The notes under the pieces: generated by a model | Told to the model about the DNA's origin: nothing | Seen by the model: only the letters and a program-made list of their open reading frames with translations | Database searches by the model: none | Shown here: piece by piece, positions 1-6,359 of the stretch | How the letters are laid out: each line of letters begins with the position of its first letter | Numbering within the stretch: position 1 is the first letter of the stretch | Translations under genes and position numbers: made by a program | DNA from: an uncultured Caryophanales bacterium | GTDB taxonomy: Bacteria; Bacillota_I; Bacilli_A; RFN20; CAG-826 | Direction of reading: 5' to 3' | Assembly (NCBI GenBank): GCA_946403545.1 | Contig: CAMJAG010000052.1 | Location: forward strand, 1 to 6,983 | Length of the DNA: 6,983 bases

Positions 1-206
1 CGTAAGAAATATGGATAATTTACTGTATTTAATCCATCTTGGAATTGTCTTAATTGTTCATATTTCCAAGGAGTTTCCTTGGTGATAATCATATCGATTT
101 GAGCGTGGTTAAATCTATTTCTATTAACCACATCAAAATCTAAATCGAAATCTTCGACATTTGTAATACCAATAGAATTTAGAAAGGATATCATCTTAGG
201 TTTCAT
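1..206 (-). CDS. polC: Probable N-terminus of DNA polymerase III alpha subunit, PolC type (partial)
   Basis: Partial gene: an open frame from ATG (206..204) to the window edge, 68 complete codons and two bases of the next. The protein begins MKPKMISFLNSIGI and is rich in Asp, Asn and aromatic residues, with no signal peptide or membrane segment. Pieces such as TPWKYEQLRQFQDGL and NYPYF resemble the poorly conserved N-terminal domain of Gram-positive PolC, where a short beta/alpha domain precedes the OB and PHP/exonuclease regions. None of the catalytic domains is in view, so the identification rests on weak similarity plus position. In B. subtilis the order is uppS-cdsA-dxr-rasP-proS-polC, and here the gene follows rseP directly with a 4-nt overlap and its own Shine-Dalgarno site. 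Such a start is real coding sequence with good confidence; the polC name is moderate. It is not proS, whose N-terminal sequence would look different. Confidence 0.6.
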   Translation of the reverse strand, partial: MKPKMISFLNSIGITNVEDFDLDFDVVNRNRFNHAQIDMIITKETPWKYEQLRQFQDGLNTVNYPYFL

Positions 207-1507
207 AATAAGGCGACTCCTAACTTAAATATGTATGTAAATGCGTCTTTGAACACTAACGCAATCATAAGTCCAAATAGAATAATTAAACCAACTAAAG
301 CAACAATATTCTTAACTTTGTTAGGCATCTTCTTTCTAGTGATAGATTCAAAGATGAGCACTACTAAATGCCATCCATCTAATCCAGGGAATGGAAGGAT
401 GTTAATAATAGCTAGGTTAATTGAAATCATTGCCCATAATTCAATGTAATATGACCATCCACGATTCTTAAGAATATTTGTGGATTCAAATCCAATAGCG
501 ATAATGCCACCAGATTGACTAATAGTTTCAGCAGGTTTAGTTACTAACATTCCTAAAGATTTAACAATGATTGTTGCACCATCGCCAAATCCTGCACATG
601 TTTTTACAATAGCGTCACCAAAGTTCTTAGGCTTTTCAATTTCGATAGCAAAGTTAACTCCACTATCTTCGTAGGAATAAACTTTCTTTGCTTCATCATA
701 CTTAACATTAACTTTAACTTCGACATATTTACCATAAACGACTGCATCAGGATCAGTTTCTCTAGCAGCCCTTGTTGCCTCTTTATCAAGACAATCAATC
801 TTGAAAGTAACATAGGAGACTTTAGAAATATCCACTACGTTATTTGCTTCAATTGTAATGTTTGTTACTGGATTACCATCTTTATCAGTTGATTGCTTTT
901 CAACAGGGTAATAAAAATTAAGATATTGGCTTATTGCAGTCTTTTCGAATGTAAAAGGCGCTAATTCCATAGCGGCAATAATATCGGTTTTTTCAGTATC
1001 ATCATTAAAATGTACTAACGCATGTTCATCAATTCCAACAACTGAAGAACCATATTGTTTAGCGTTATAAATTACATTACCTGTTTGTCCTTCAACACCA
1101 TTAATGTAGTTAACATAGAGTTGTTTTTTAGGAATCCAAGCGCTGACAAAATATAAAACAAAAGCTAGCACTATGTTCATAGTGACACCAGCAACAAAGA
1201 TAAGAGCTTTCTTCCAAGCTTTTGTTTTTTCCATGCTTCTAGCAGGATCAATTTCTAATCCTTCTGGAAGAGTGGTTTGATCATCATACATTGATACATA
1301 ACCACCAAAAGGAATGCCTCTAATAGAGTATTGAGTTTCACCTTTCTTCTTTTTAAAGAGAAGTGGTCCCATACCAATGGAGAATTCAAATACATAAACT
1401 TTGAATGCTTTACACATTGCAAAGTGACCAAGTTCATGGACAAGAACTAGGATTGAAAGCATGAGAAGGAATAATAAAATATACAAAATAGTCATCAAAA
1501 TGCCCAT
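203..1507 (-). CDS. rseP: RIP metalloprotease, site-2 protease family (RseP/RasP-like)
   Basis: A complete 434-residue polytopic membrane zinc protease. Family members cut anti-sigma factors and other membrane proteins or signal-peptide remnants inside the membrane. The first transmembrane helix (about 5-23) leads into the zinc motif HELGH (24-28). The conserved IRGIPFGGYVSM follows (62-73), then a second helix (about 99-124). Residues 125 to about 295 form the extracytoplasmic part. The third zinc ligand lies in NILPFPGLDGWH (369-380, Asp377), followed by a last helix (about 402-419). Length matches B. subtilis RasP (about 420). Two things are unusual. I cannot recognise a normal PDZ domain in the extracytoplasmic part; GSSVVGIDEHALVHFND (153-169) is at most a faint echo. 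The usual LDGG is LDGW. Substrate is unknown. It overlaps the next gene by 4 nt (ATGA). Confidence 0.93.
   Translation of the reverse strand: MGILMTILYILLFLLMLSILVLVHELGHFAMCKAFKVYVFEFSIGMGPLLFKKKKGETQYSIRGIPFGGYVSMYDDQTTLPEGLEIDPARSMEKTKAWKKALIFVAGVTMNIVLAFVLYFVSAWIPKKQLYVNYINGVEGQTGNVIYNAKQYGSSVVGIDEHALVHFNDDTEKTDIIAAMELAPFTFEKTAISQYLNFYYPVEKQSTDKDGNPVTNITIEANNVVDISKVSYVTFKIDCLDKEATRAARETDPDAVVYGKYVEVKVNVKYDEAKKVYSYEDSGVNFAIEIEKPKNFGDAIVKTCAGFGDGATIIVKSLGMLVTKPAETISQSGGIIAIGFESTNILKNRGWSYYIELWAMISINLAIINILPFPGLDGWHLVVLIFESITRKKMPNKVKNIVALVGLIILFGLMIALVFKDAFTYIFKLGVALL
217..221 (-). promoter_or_regulatory. Ribosome binding site of the polC-like gene
   Basis: AGGAG on the minus strand, within the last rseP codons and 10 nt before the ATG at 206..204. 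It supports a genuine start codon overlapping the rseP stop (ATGA). Confidence 0.65.
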
Positions 1508-2664
1508 TATTTTATTCCTCCTTCCTTGATTAAATAGTTAACTGTTTCTCTAGTTTGTCTATCAACTTTGACGATATCTTCATAAGTTGGATGTGAAATG
1601 CTTTGATGCATTTTCATCATCAATGAAATGATTTTTTCAATCATTGTGAATCTAATCTTGTGGTCTAAAAAGGCATTAACTGCCACTTCGTTAGCAGCGT
1701 TAAGCACTGCTCCATATGTACCTTTATTTTTAATAACGGTTCTTGCAAACTTAACAGCAGGATATCTTTTGATATCAAAAACACCAAACTCAGTACCTTT
1801 AATACTACTTAAGTCTTTGGTGACTACTGTCTTATATGGAGTAAGTCCTTGATATAAAGCGTATTTAATTGGAACACGCATATCAGGTTTACCACAATCT
1901 AGACGGTATTCTCCGTTCCTATAAAGGACAAGAGAATGTACGTAGGAATTATAATTTAACATAATTCCGATATTCTTAAAAGAATAACCAAATAAATAAT
2001 GTGCTTCAATTACTTCAAATGTTTTATTGACCATGGAAGCACTGTCGATTGTGATCTTTTTACCCATATTCCATGTAGGATGTTTAAGTGCATCTTCAGG
2101 AGTAACATGAGTTAATTGTCTTCTTGTTAGGTTTCTAAAAGCACCACCAGAAGCAGTAATAATAATCTTATCTACCTTCTTGTTATCCACTGCTAAGCAT
2201 TTAGCTAAAGCTACATGTTCACTATCGATTGGATATAGAGTGCCTTTACCTTGTTTTAAAAGGTTATTAATAATCTCTCCACCCACTACTAAAGATTCCT
2301 TATTAGCGAGGCAACAGATTTTATTCATTTCTAAGACTTTAATAGTAGGTGCTAAACCAACAAATCCTACTAGAGCGTTAACAACCATATCAGCGTTACA
2401 GTTTTCAATAAGAGAAATAAGACCACTATCGCCATAATAGAAGTTAACTTCTGGATACTTCTCTTCAAGAGAATCCATGTCTTCCTTATTTTTAACGCAA
2501 ATATGTTTTACATTTGGATATTTCTTTAAAATCTTAGAGACGAATGCTGTTCTTAGGCCAACTGAAAAACCAACAAGGTCGAAATCTTCCTTGTTTTTAA
2601 GCATAACATCGATAGTTTGCCCACCGATGCTACCAGAAGCACCTAGTAAACAAACTTTCATCAT
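1507..2664 (-). CDS. dxr: 1-deoxy-D-xylulose 5-phosphate reductoisomerase
   Basis: A complete 385-residue cytoplasmic enzyme (B. subtilis about 383, E. coli 398) that isomerises and reduces DXP to MEP with NADPH, the first committed step of the non-mevalonate isoprenoid pathway. The N-terminal nucleotide-binding motif LLGASGSIG covers residues 6-14 and LANKESLV covers 119-126. Metal ligands are Asp147 and Glu149 in PIDSEH, and Glu217 in NKTFEVIEA (213-221). Substrate-loop residues are in TASGGAFR (170-177) and the flap HPTWNMGKKI (195-204, Trp198). The loop that usually reads HPQS..HS is replaced by NYNSYVHS (237-244). It starts at ATGATG, where the first ATG overlaps the cdsA stop as ATGA. 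The nearest purine-rich site, AAAGG, is about 15 nt away, so coupling to cdsA translation is likely. It provides isoprenoid precursors that UppS, two genes upstream, consumes. Confidence 0.96.
   Translation of the reverse strand: MMKVCLLGASGSIGGQTIDVMLKNKEDFDLVGFSVGLRTAFVSKILKKYPNVKHICVKNKEDMDSLEEKYPEVNFYYGDSGLISLIENCNADMVVNALVGFVGLAPTIKVLEMNKICCLANKESLVVGGEIINNLLKQGKGTLYPIDSEHVALAKCLAVDNKKVDKIIITASGGAFRNLTRRQLTHVTPEDALKHPTWNMGKKITIDSASMVNKTFEVIEAHYLFGYSFKNIGIMLNYNSYVHSLVLYRNGEYRLDCGKPDMRVPIKYALYQGLTPYKTVVTKDLSSIKGTEFGVFDIKRYPAVKFARTVIKNKGTYGAVLNAANEVAVNAFLDHKIRFTMIEKIISLMMKMHQSISHPTYEDIVKVDRQTRETVNYLIKEGGIK
1517..1522 (-). promoter_or_regulatory. Ribosome binding site of rseP within the end of dxr
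   Basis: On the minus strand this is AGGAGG, 9 nt before the ATG at 1507..1505 and inside the last dxr codons. It supports the start at 1507 over the Met four codons later. The dxr stop and rseP start share one base (TAATG). Confidence 0.8.
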
Positions 2665-3695
2665 ACTAAATTAACAATACCTTTAATGCCCGGGTTTTCT
2701 CCAAAGAACATGGAGACATAAATAGCAACAAAAATTGCTGTAAATAAAACAGAATCAACTCTATCAAGGACACCACCATGACCAGGCATGATTGTGCCAT
2801 AGTCTTTAATGCCATAATAACGTTTGACTGCAGAGAATGAGAAGTCACCTAATGTAGCAATGATTGGCATCATAATTGAAAGAATAACAATGTGGTACCA
2901 TTTATCGAGAGTTAAAACTCCAGGACCACCAATTGGATGACCACAAGCAGCTAATACAAACGCAAAGATCATTGTTAAGACTGCAGAAGTTCCAATTCCA
3001 CCAAAGAATCCAGCCCATGTTTTATTACTGGAAATTCTTTCGTTAATCTTTTTGTGGCCAAAGAACACACCAAAGAAGTATGCACCAACATCAGTAAATA
3101 ATGAGCCAAATGCCATATAGATTAAAAGTGTTGAACTTTGGAAATTATCGTAGATATTAAAGTATCCTGGATTGTTTGTTAAATGATATGTATAGCTAGG
3201 GAAATATCTCAAAAACATTGCAGATTGCATGCCAATTGAGATTAATAAGTCCATAGCAAAGATGAAACAAGCATCTCTAACAGTAAATGATTTATCAATT
3301 AAAATGAGTTCAAATAGCAAGAATGCACCAATACACATTAAGGAAACTGAAACCTTTAAGGTTGAGAATCCAGAGAATACTCTCCAATGTGACCAGTCTT
3401 GAATATTAGCAACCATTGGCCAAAAGGCAATGAATGCTGCAAACACTAAAGCAAATGTATAAAGAATAATTGAGTAGTTACCTTTAGCGCATCTAACAAT
3501 TTCAAAGTTTGCTAAGAATAATGCGGCTGCAATTAAAACAGCAAAGAAGATATCACCTAATAAAACCAAAGGTAAAACAATAGCGATAGCGACAATCGCA
3601 GAAATGATTCTAGTTTTCAAACTAACTTTGATTGCCGGAGTTAATTCGTTAATTTCAAATTGACGTGTTTTTCTTAGTTCATCTTTATTTGCCAT
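2661..3695 (-). CDS. cdsA: Phosphatidate cytidylyltransferase (CDP-diacylglycerol synthase)
   Basis: An integral membrane enzyme converting phosphatidic acid and CTP to CDP-diacylglycerol, the branch-point precursor of phosphatidylglycerol and other phospholipids. Numbering below starts at the adjacent upstream GTG; the ATG used here gives 344 residues. The C-terminal CDP-diglyceride synthetase signature runs from Ser289 to Asp315, with KR at 292-293, KD at 298-299, PGHGG at 305-309 and DRVD at 312-315. Met304 stands where the pattern usually has Leu, Ile or Phe. Other family marks are DVGAYFFG (203-210), SSNKTWAGFFGG (223-234) and GDFSFS (284-289). Several hydrophobic segments span the protein, beginning near residue 31. 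It is longer than typical bacterial CdsA (about 270-285): there is a charged N-terminal extension of about 28 residues and a Tyr/Phe/Asn-rich stretch around 163-188. It overlaps uppS by 11 nt and dxr by 4 nt (ATGA). Confidence 0.94.
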   Translation of the reverse strand: MANKDELRKTRQFEINELTPAIKVSLKTRIISAIVAIAIVLPLVLLGDIFFAVLIAAALFLANFEIVRCAKGNYSIILYTFALVFAAFIAFWPMVANIQDWSHWRVFSGFSTLKVSVSLMCIGAFLLFELILIDKSFTVRDACFIFAMDLLISIGMQSAMFLRYFPSYTYHLTNNPGYFNIYDNFQSSTLLIYMAFGSLFTDVGAYFFGVFFGHKKINERISSNKTWAGFFGGIGTSAVLTMIFAFVLAACGHPIGGPGVLTLDKWYHIVILSIMMPIIATLGDFSFSAVKRYYGIKDYGTIMPGHGGVLDRVDSVLFTAIFVAIYVSMFFGENPGIKGIVNLV

Positions 3696-4401
3696 CACCG
3701 ATTCCTCCGAATCTTCTATCTCTAGTTTTATATTCTTCTAAACATTTTCTAAGTTCTGCTTTAGTAAAATCAGGCCAATATGTTGGTGTGAAAATAAATT
3801 CAGCATAGGCAAGTTGCCATGGCATGAAATTACTAATTCTTTGTTCACCACTAGTTCTCACTAATAAGTCAACAGGTGGTAAATCAGTTGTATATAAATA
3901 TTGTTGGAATTCATTTTCGGTTAAAGAATCGATATCTTTTTTGCCATCTTTAACATCTTGAGCGAATAATTTAGCTGCTCTTACGATGTCATCTCTTCCA
4001 CCATAGTTTAAGCAGATATTGAAAACATAGTTTTTACAATCTTTTGTCTTTTCTTTAGCGTCTGCAATAACCTTTTGAGTTTTCTTTGGAAGTCTAGAAA
4101 GATCTCCACTAGTTCTTACTTGGCATCCATCTCTAAGTAAACGAGCAATTTCTCTTTTAAAGAATAATTCCAAATAATTGAAAAGATGATTTATTTCCGC
4201 TTTTGGTCTATTCCAGTTTTCAGTAGAAAAAGCATATAAAGACATTACTTGAATGTTATTAGCAGCGCATTCTTCGTAAATCTCAATAACTCTTTCACAA
4301 CCTTCTTTGTGACCAAGGTGACGAGGAAGGCCACGTTTTTTAGCCCATCTTCCATTTCCGTCCATGATAAATGCTATGTGTTTGATATTTAAGTTTTCCA
4401 T
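3685..4401 (-). CDS. uppS: Isoprenyl transferase (undecaprenyl diphosphate synthase)
   Basis: A complete 238-residue cis-prenyltransferase. The family condenses isopentenyl diphosphate onto farnesyl diphosphate to make C55 undecaprenyl diphosphate, the lipid carrier of peptidoglycan and wall-polymer precursors, at the cytoplasmic membrane face. The pyrophosphate-binding signature MDGNGRWA is at residues 13-20 (Asp14 is the catalytic/Mg residue). SLYAFSTENWNRP is at 54-66 and NYGGRDDI at 132-139. The region around RTSGEQRISNF (182-192) carries Arg182, Arg188 and Ser190 for IPP binding, and Glu201 is the second Mg ligand. Length is normal (E. coli 253). The start is firm because a stop lies in frame a few codons upstream and the next Met is inside the signature, yet there is no Shine-Dalgarno sequence. 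Its 3' end overlaps cdsA by 11 nt. Product chain length (C55) is inferred from the gene context, not read from the sequence. Confidence 0.96.
   Translation of the reverse strand: MENLNIKHIAFIMDGNGRWAKKRGLPRHLGHKEGCERVIEIYEECAANNIQVMSLYAFSTENWNRPKAEINHLFNYLELFFKREIARLLRDGCQVRTSGDLSRLPKKTQKVIADAKEKTKDCKNYVFNICLNYGGRDDIVRAAKLFAQDVKDGKKDIDSLTENEFQQYLYTTDLPPVDLLVRTSGEQRISNFMPWQLAYAEFIFTPTYWPDFTKAELRKCLEEYKTRDRRFGGIGDGK
3704..3708 (-). promoter_or_regulatory. Ribosome binding site deciding the cdsA start
   Basis: Read on the minus strand this is GGAGG, inside the last codons of uppS. It is 8 nt from the ATG at 3695..3693 but only 5 nt from the preceding GTG at 3698..3696. The spacing favours the ATG. 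Confidence 0.75.
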
Positions 4402-4411
4402 AATTAAAATT

Positions 4412-4440
4412 ATTATACATTAAAATATGTACACTTGATA
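4412..4440 (-). promoter_or_regulatory. Predicted sigma-A type promoter for uppS and the downstream operon
   Basis: On the minus strand a perfect TATAAT -10 box occupies 4417..4412, with TG directly before it. No good TTGACA match sits 16-18 bp upstream (the hexamer there reads about TATCAA), so the -35 is poor or activator-dependent. The -10 box ends only 10 nt before the uppS ATG, so initiation at the usual distance would leave a leader of only a few nucleotides or none. It is the only non-trivial gap before the overlapping five-gene cluster, which supports a promoter here. Confidence 0.5.
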
Positions 4441-4450
4441 TAAATATCAA
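4435..4450. repeat. Inverted repeat between glgB and uppS (operator-like)
   Basis: TTGATATAAATATCAA is an inverted repeat with 7-bp arms (4435-4441 and 4444-4450) around a 2-bp AA centre. It lies 15 bp downstream of the glgB stop and 17 bp upstream of the TATAAT box for uppS, abutting or overlapping where the -35 element would fall. That placement suits a repressor or activator site. As RNA the stem is all A-U except one G-C pair and is not followed by a U-tract, so a terminator role is weak. Chance occurrence in AT-rich DNA cannot be excluded. Confidence 0.4.
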
Positions 4451-4465
4451 CAAATCTATTTAAAT

Positions 4466-6298
4466 TTACTTAATTTTCTTGAAGATACAAGCGCCTAGAC
4501 ATGCTAGTTTAATATCGAGGTGATAAGGGAGTCCTTCAAAACTTCCTTCACCTGTTTTAATAGGCATTCCATTATATTGTCCCCAGCCTGAATAAACATC
4601 TTTATCAGAGTTAAATATCTCTTCATATGTTCCTTCAGTGAGCATTGGAATTCTTACATTATCATAGTAATTTGTGGTCATATTAAACACAAAAACTAAG
4701 CAATTCTCACCTACTTTTCTTTCAAAGGCGAAAATTGATTGAGTGCTATTGTCCACCATTAACCATCTAAAATGAGCAGGATTGTGCTCTTCAAAATACA
4801 TTGCTTTTTCGTTTTGATAAATGAAGTTTAAGTCTTTAACCATACGAGTGATGGAGTCATGAACTGGATATGTTTTAACGCTCCAAGGAAGACCTTTTGC
4901 TTCAGTCCATTCATCAAAACTTGCAAACTCATTACCCATGAAGTTAAGTTTCTTTCCTGGGTGAGCATATTGATATGTATAAAGGTTTCTAACGAGAGCA
5001 AACTTTTGTTCATATGTTCCCCACATCTTATTGATAATCGTTCCTTTACCATGAACGACTTCGTCGTGGCTAAGTGGAAGCATGAAATTATCACTATAGA
5101 AATATGCCATAGAGAATGTGAGTTTGTTATGATCGAATTTCTTATAAACTGGATCAAGCGAATAATACTTTAAAGTATCATTCATCCAACCTAAGTCCCA
5201 TTTATAATCAAAGCCTAAACCACCTTGTTCGGTTGGTTTGGTTGTGCCGTTGAATGCTGTAGAATCTTCTGCAATCATCATGATGGAGTCGTGAGCGATA
5301 TGGAGTTTAGCGTTGAGTCGTTTAATAAATTCAACTGCACCACCATTTTCTCCAATTGAGGAGTCACCATTGAAGTAAACAATATTACTAACTGCGTCCA
5401 CTCGAATTCCATCAAAGTGGAAATAATCTAAGAAGTAATTCATCGCAGACATTAAGAAGCTTCTAACAGGATCTTTACCTAAATCAAATTGATAAGAACC
5501 CCATGGAGAAACGCGATATTCATTACTATATTCGTATAAACAAGTACCATCAAACTCCGCTAAAGCCCATTTATCTGTAGCGAAGTGAACAGGAGCAAAG
5601 TCAATAATACATCCAATACCTGCTTTATGGAGTCTATCCACTAAAGACATGAGTTGGAACGGATTTCCATACCTAGAATCAACTGAGAAGAATCCAGTCG
5701 CTTGATAGCCCCAACTTCCATCAAATGGATGTTGGACGAGTGGCATGAATTCGACATGGGTATAACCCATAGCTTTTATATAAGGAATTAAATAATCTGC
5801 AATTTGTTCATAGGAAAGATAACTTCCATTTGCTTGTTTTTCATACCAACTACCTAGATGCATTTCATAGATGGACATTGGTTTATCAAAGTTTCTTGTT
5901 CTCGATTTCATCCAAGGGTCATCATGCCAAGCAAAGTTTCTGTTATCAAATAACTTGGAACAAGTTCCAGGTCTATGTTCGGAGAAGAAAGCATAAGGGT
6001 CTGCTTTATCTACATATTCCCCTTTAGCGTTTCTAAAGTGATATTTATATGATTGATAATTCTTAAGCCCAGGAATAAATACTTCCCAAACTCCAGAATC
6101 ATCTATTCTATTCATTTTATGAGCACCGACATCCCAATTATTGAAATCTCCAATAACTGAAACATCACTTGCACATGGAGCGTACAATCTAAAAACTACA
6201 CCATTATTTTTATCTGCTTCCGTAAAGTGAGCACCAAAATAATTATGAGCCTCAATACATTGACCCATTAAGAAATCATAAAGTAAACCAAATGCCAT
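4466..6298 (-). CDS. glgB: 1,4-alpha-glucan branching enzyme (GH13, CBM48)
   Basis: A complete 610-residue cytoplasmic enzyme that cuts an alpha-1,4-glucan chain and rejoins it through an alpha-1,6 link, creating branches in glycogen. The N-terminal CBM48/Ig-like domain spans about residues 20-110 (GDFNNWD at 50-56). The GH13 barrel follows, with YEMHLGSW at 144-151. Catalytic residues are visible: nucleophile Asp301 in DGIRVDAVSN, acid/base Glu344 in MIAEDST, and transition-state Asp412 in LSHDEVVHGKGT. A C-terminal beta domain fills about residues 500-610. It is at the short end of the family (many are 620-730) because it lacks the additional N1 domain found in, for example, the E. coli enzyme. 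The first conserved GH13 region reads DFAPVHF, where many branching enzymes have a small residue (Gly or Ala) in place of Val. The HDEVVHGKGT motif separates it from other GH13 enzymes. It sits 53 bp after malQ and 64 bp before uppS. Confidence 0.96.
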   Translation of the reverse strand: MAFGLLYDFLMGQCIEAHNYFGAHFTEADKNNGVVFRLYAPCASDVSVIGDFNNWDVGAHKMNRIDDSGVWEVFIPGLKNYQSYKYHFRNAKGEYVDKADPYAFFSEHRPGTCSKLFDNRNFAWHDDPWMKSRTRNFDKPMSIYEMHLGSWYEKQANGSYLSYEQIADYLIPYIKAMGYTHVEFMPLVQHPFDGSWGYQATGFFSVDSRYGNPFQLMSLVDRLHKAGIGCIIDFAPVHFATDKWALAEFDGTCLYEYSNEYRVSPWGSYQFDLGKDPVRSFLMSAMNYFLDYFHFDGIRVDAVSNIVYFNGDSSIGENGGAVEFIKRLNAKLHIAHDSIMMIAEDSTAFNGTTKPTEQGGLGFDYKWDLGWMNDTLKYYSLDPVYKKFDHNKLTFSMAYFYSDNFMLPLSHDEVVHGKGTIINKMWGTYEQKFALVRNLYTYQYAHPGKKLNFMGNEFASFDEWTEAKGLPWSVKTYPVHDSITRMVKDLNFIYQNEKAMYFEEHNPAHFRWLMVDNSTQSIFAFERKVGENCLVFVFNMTTNYYDNVRIPMLTEGTYEEIFNSDKDVYSGWGQYNGMPIKTGEGSFEGLPYHLDIKLACLGACIFKKIK

Positions 6299-6307
6299 GT
6301 ATAACTT

Positions 6308-6314
6308 CCTCCTT
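6308..6314 (-). promoter_or_regulatory. Ribosome binding site of glgB
   Basis: Read on the minus strand this is AAGGAGG, a near-perfect Shine-Dalgarno sequence with 9 nt between it and the ATG at 6298..6296. It fixes the glgB start. I see no clear promoter in the 53-bp malQ-glgB gap, which fits co-transcription with malQ. Confidence 0.85.
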
Positions 6315-6342
6315 CTTAATGTATAACTCTCTAATTCAATTT

Positions 6343-6359
6343 AAGCATATTTTATGCTT
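6343..6359. repeat. Short inverted repeat across the malQ stop codon
   Basis: AAGCATA (6343-6349) and TATGCTT (6353-6359) are perfect 7-bp complementary arms around a 3-nt loop, covering the last malQ codons and the TAA stop. In the minus-strand transcript the stem is followed by mixed sequence rather than a U-run, so it is not a convincing intrinsic terminator. It could be a weak intercistronic hairpin or a chance feature of AT-rich DNA. Confidence 0.35.

Noticed and set aside
231..2674. Plus-strand open frames at 231-449, 1628-1852, 2180-2437 and 2477-2674
   Set aside because: Each lies wholly or almost wholly opposite rseP or dxr, both of which have clear family motifs. None has a family motif I recognise or a convincing ribosome site.
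3696..3698. GTG as the start of cdsA, three bases upstream of the ATG
   Set aside because: The GGAGG site is only 5 nt from the GTG but 8 nt from the adjacent ATG, and ATG is the stronger start. The difference is a single residue.
4435..4450. Intrinsic terminator of glgB
   Set aside because: The stem is almost all A-U and no U-tract follows it in the minus-strand transcript. It is kept as an inverted repeat only.
4828..5173. Overlapping open frames on both strands inside glgB
   Set aside because: They lie within the catalytic domain of GlgB, whose frame contains the conserved HDEVVHGKGT motif; the others are shadows.
6343..6359. Intrinsic terminator of malQ
   Set aside because: Short 7-bp stem with no following U-run on the minus strand, and glgB with related function follows closely.
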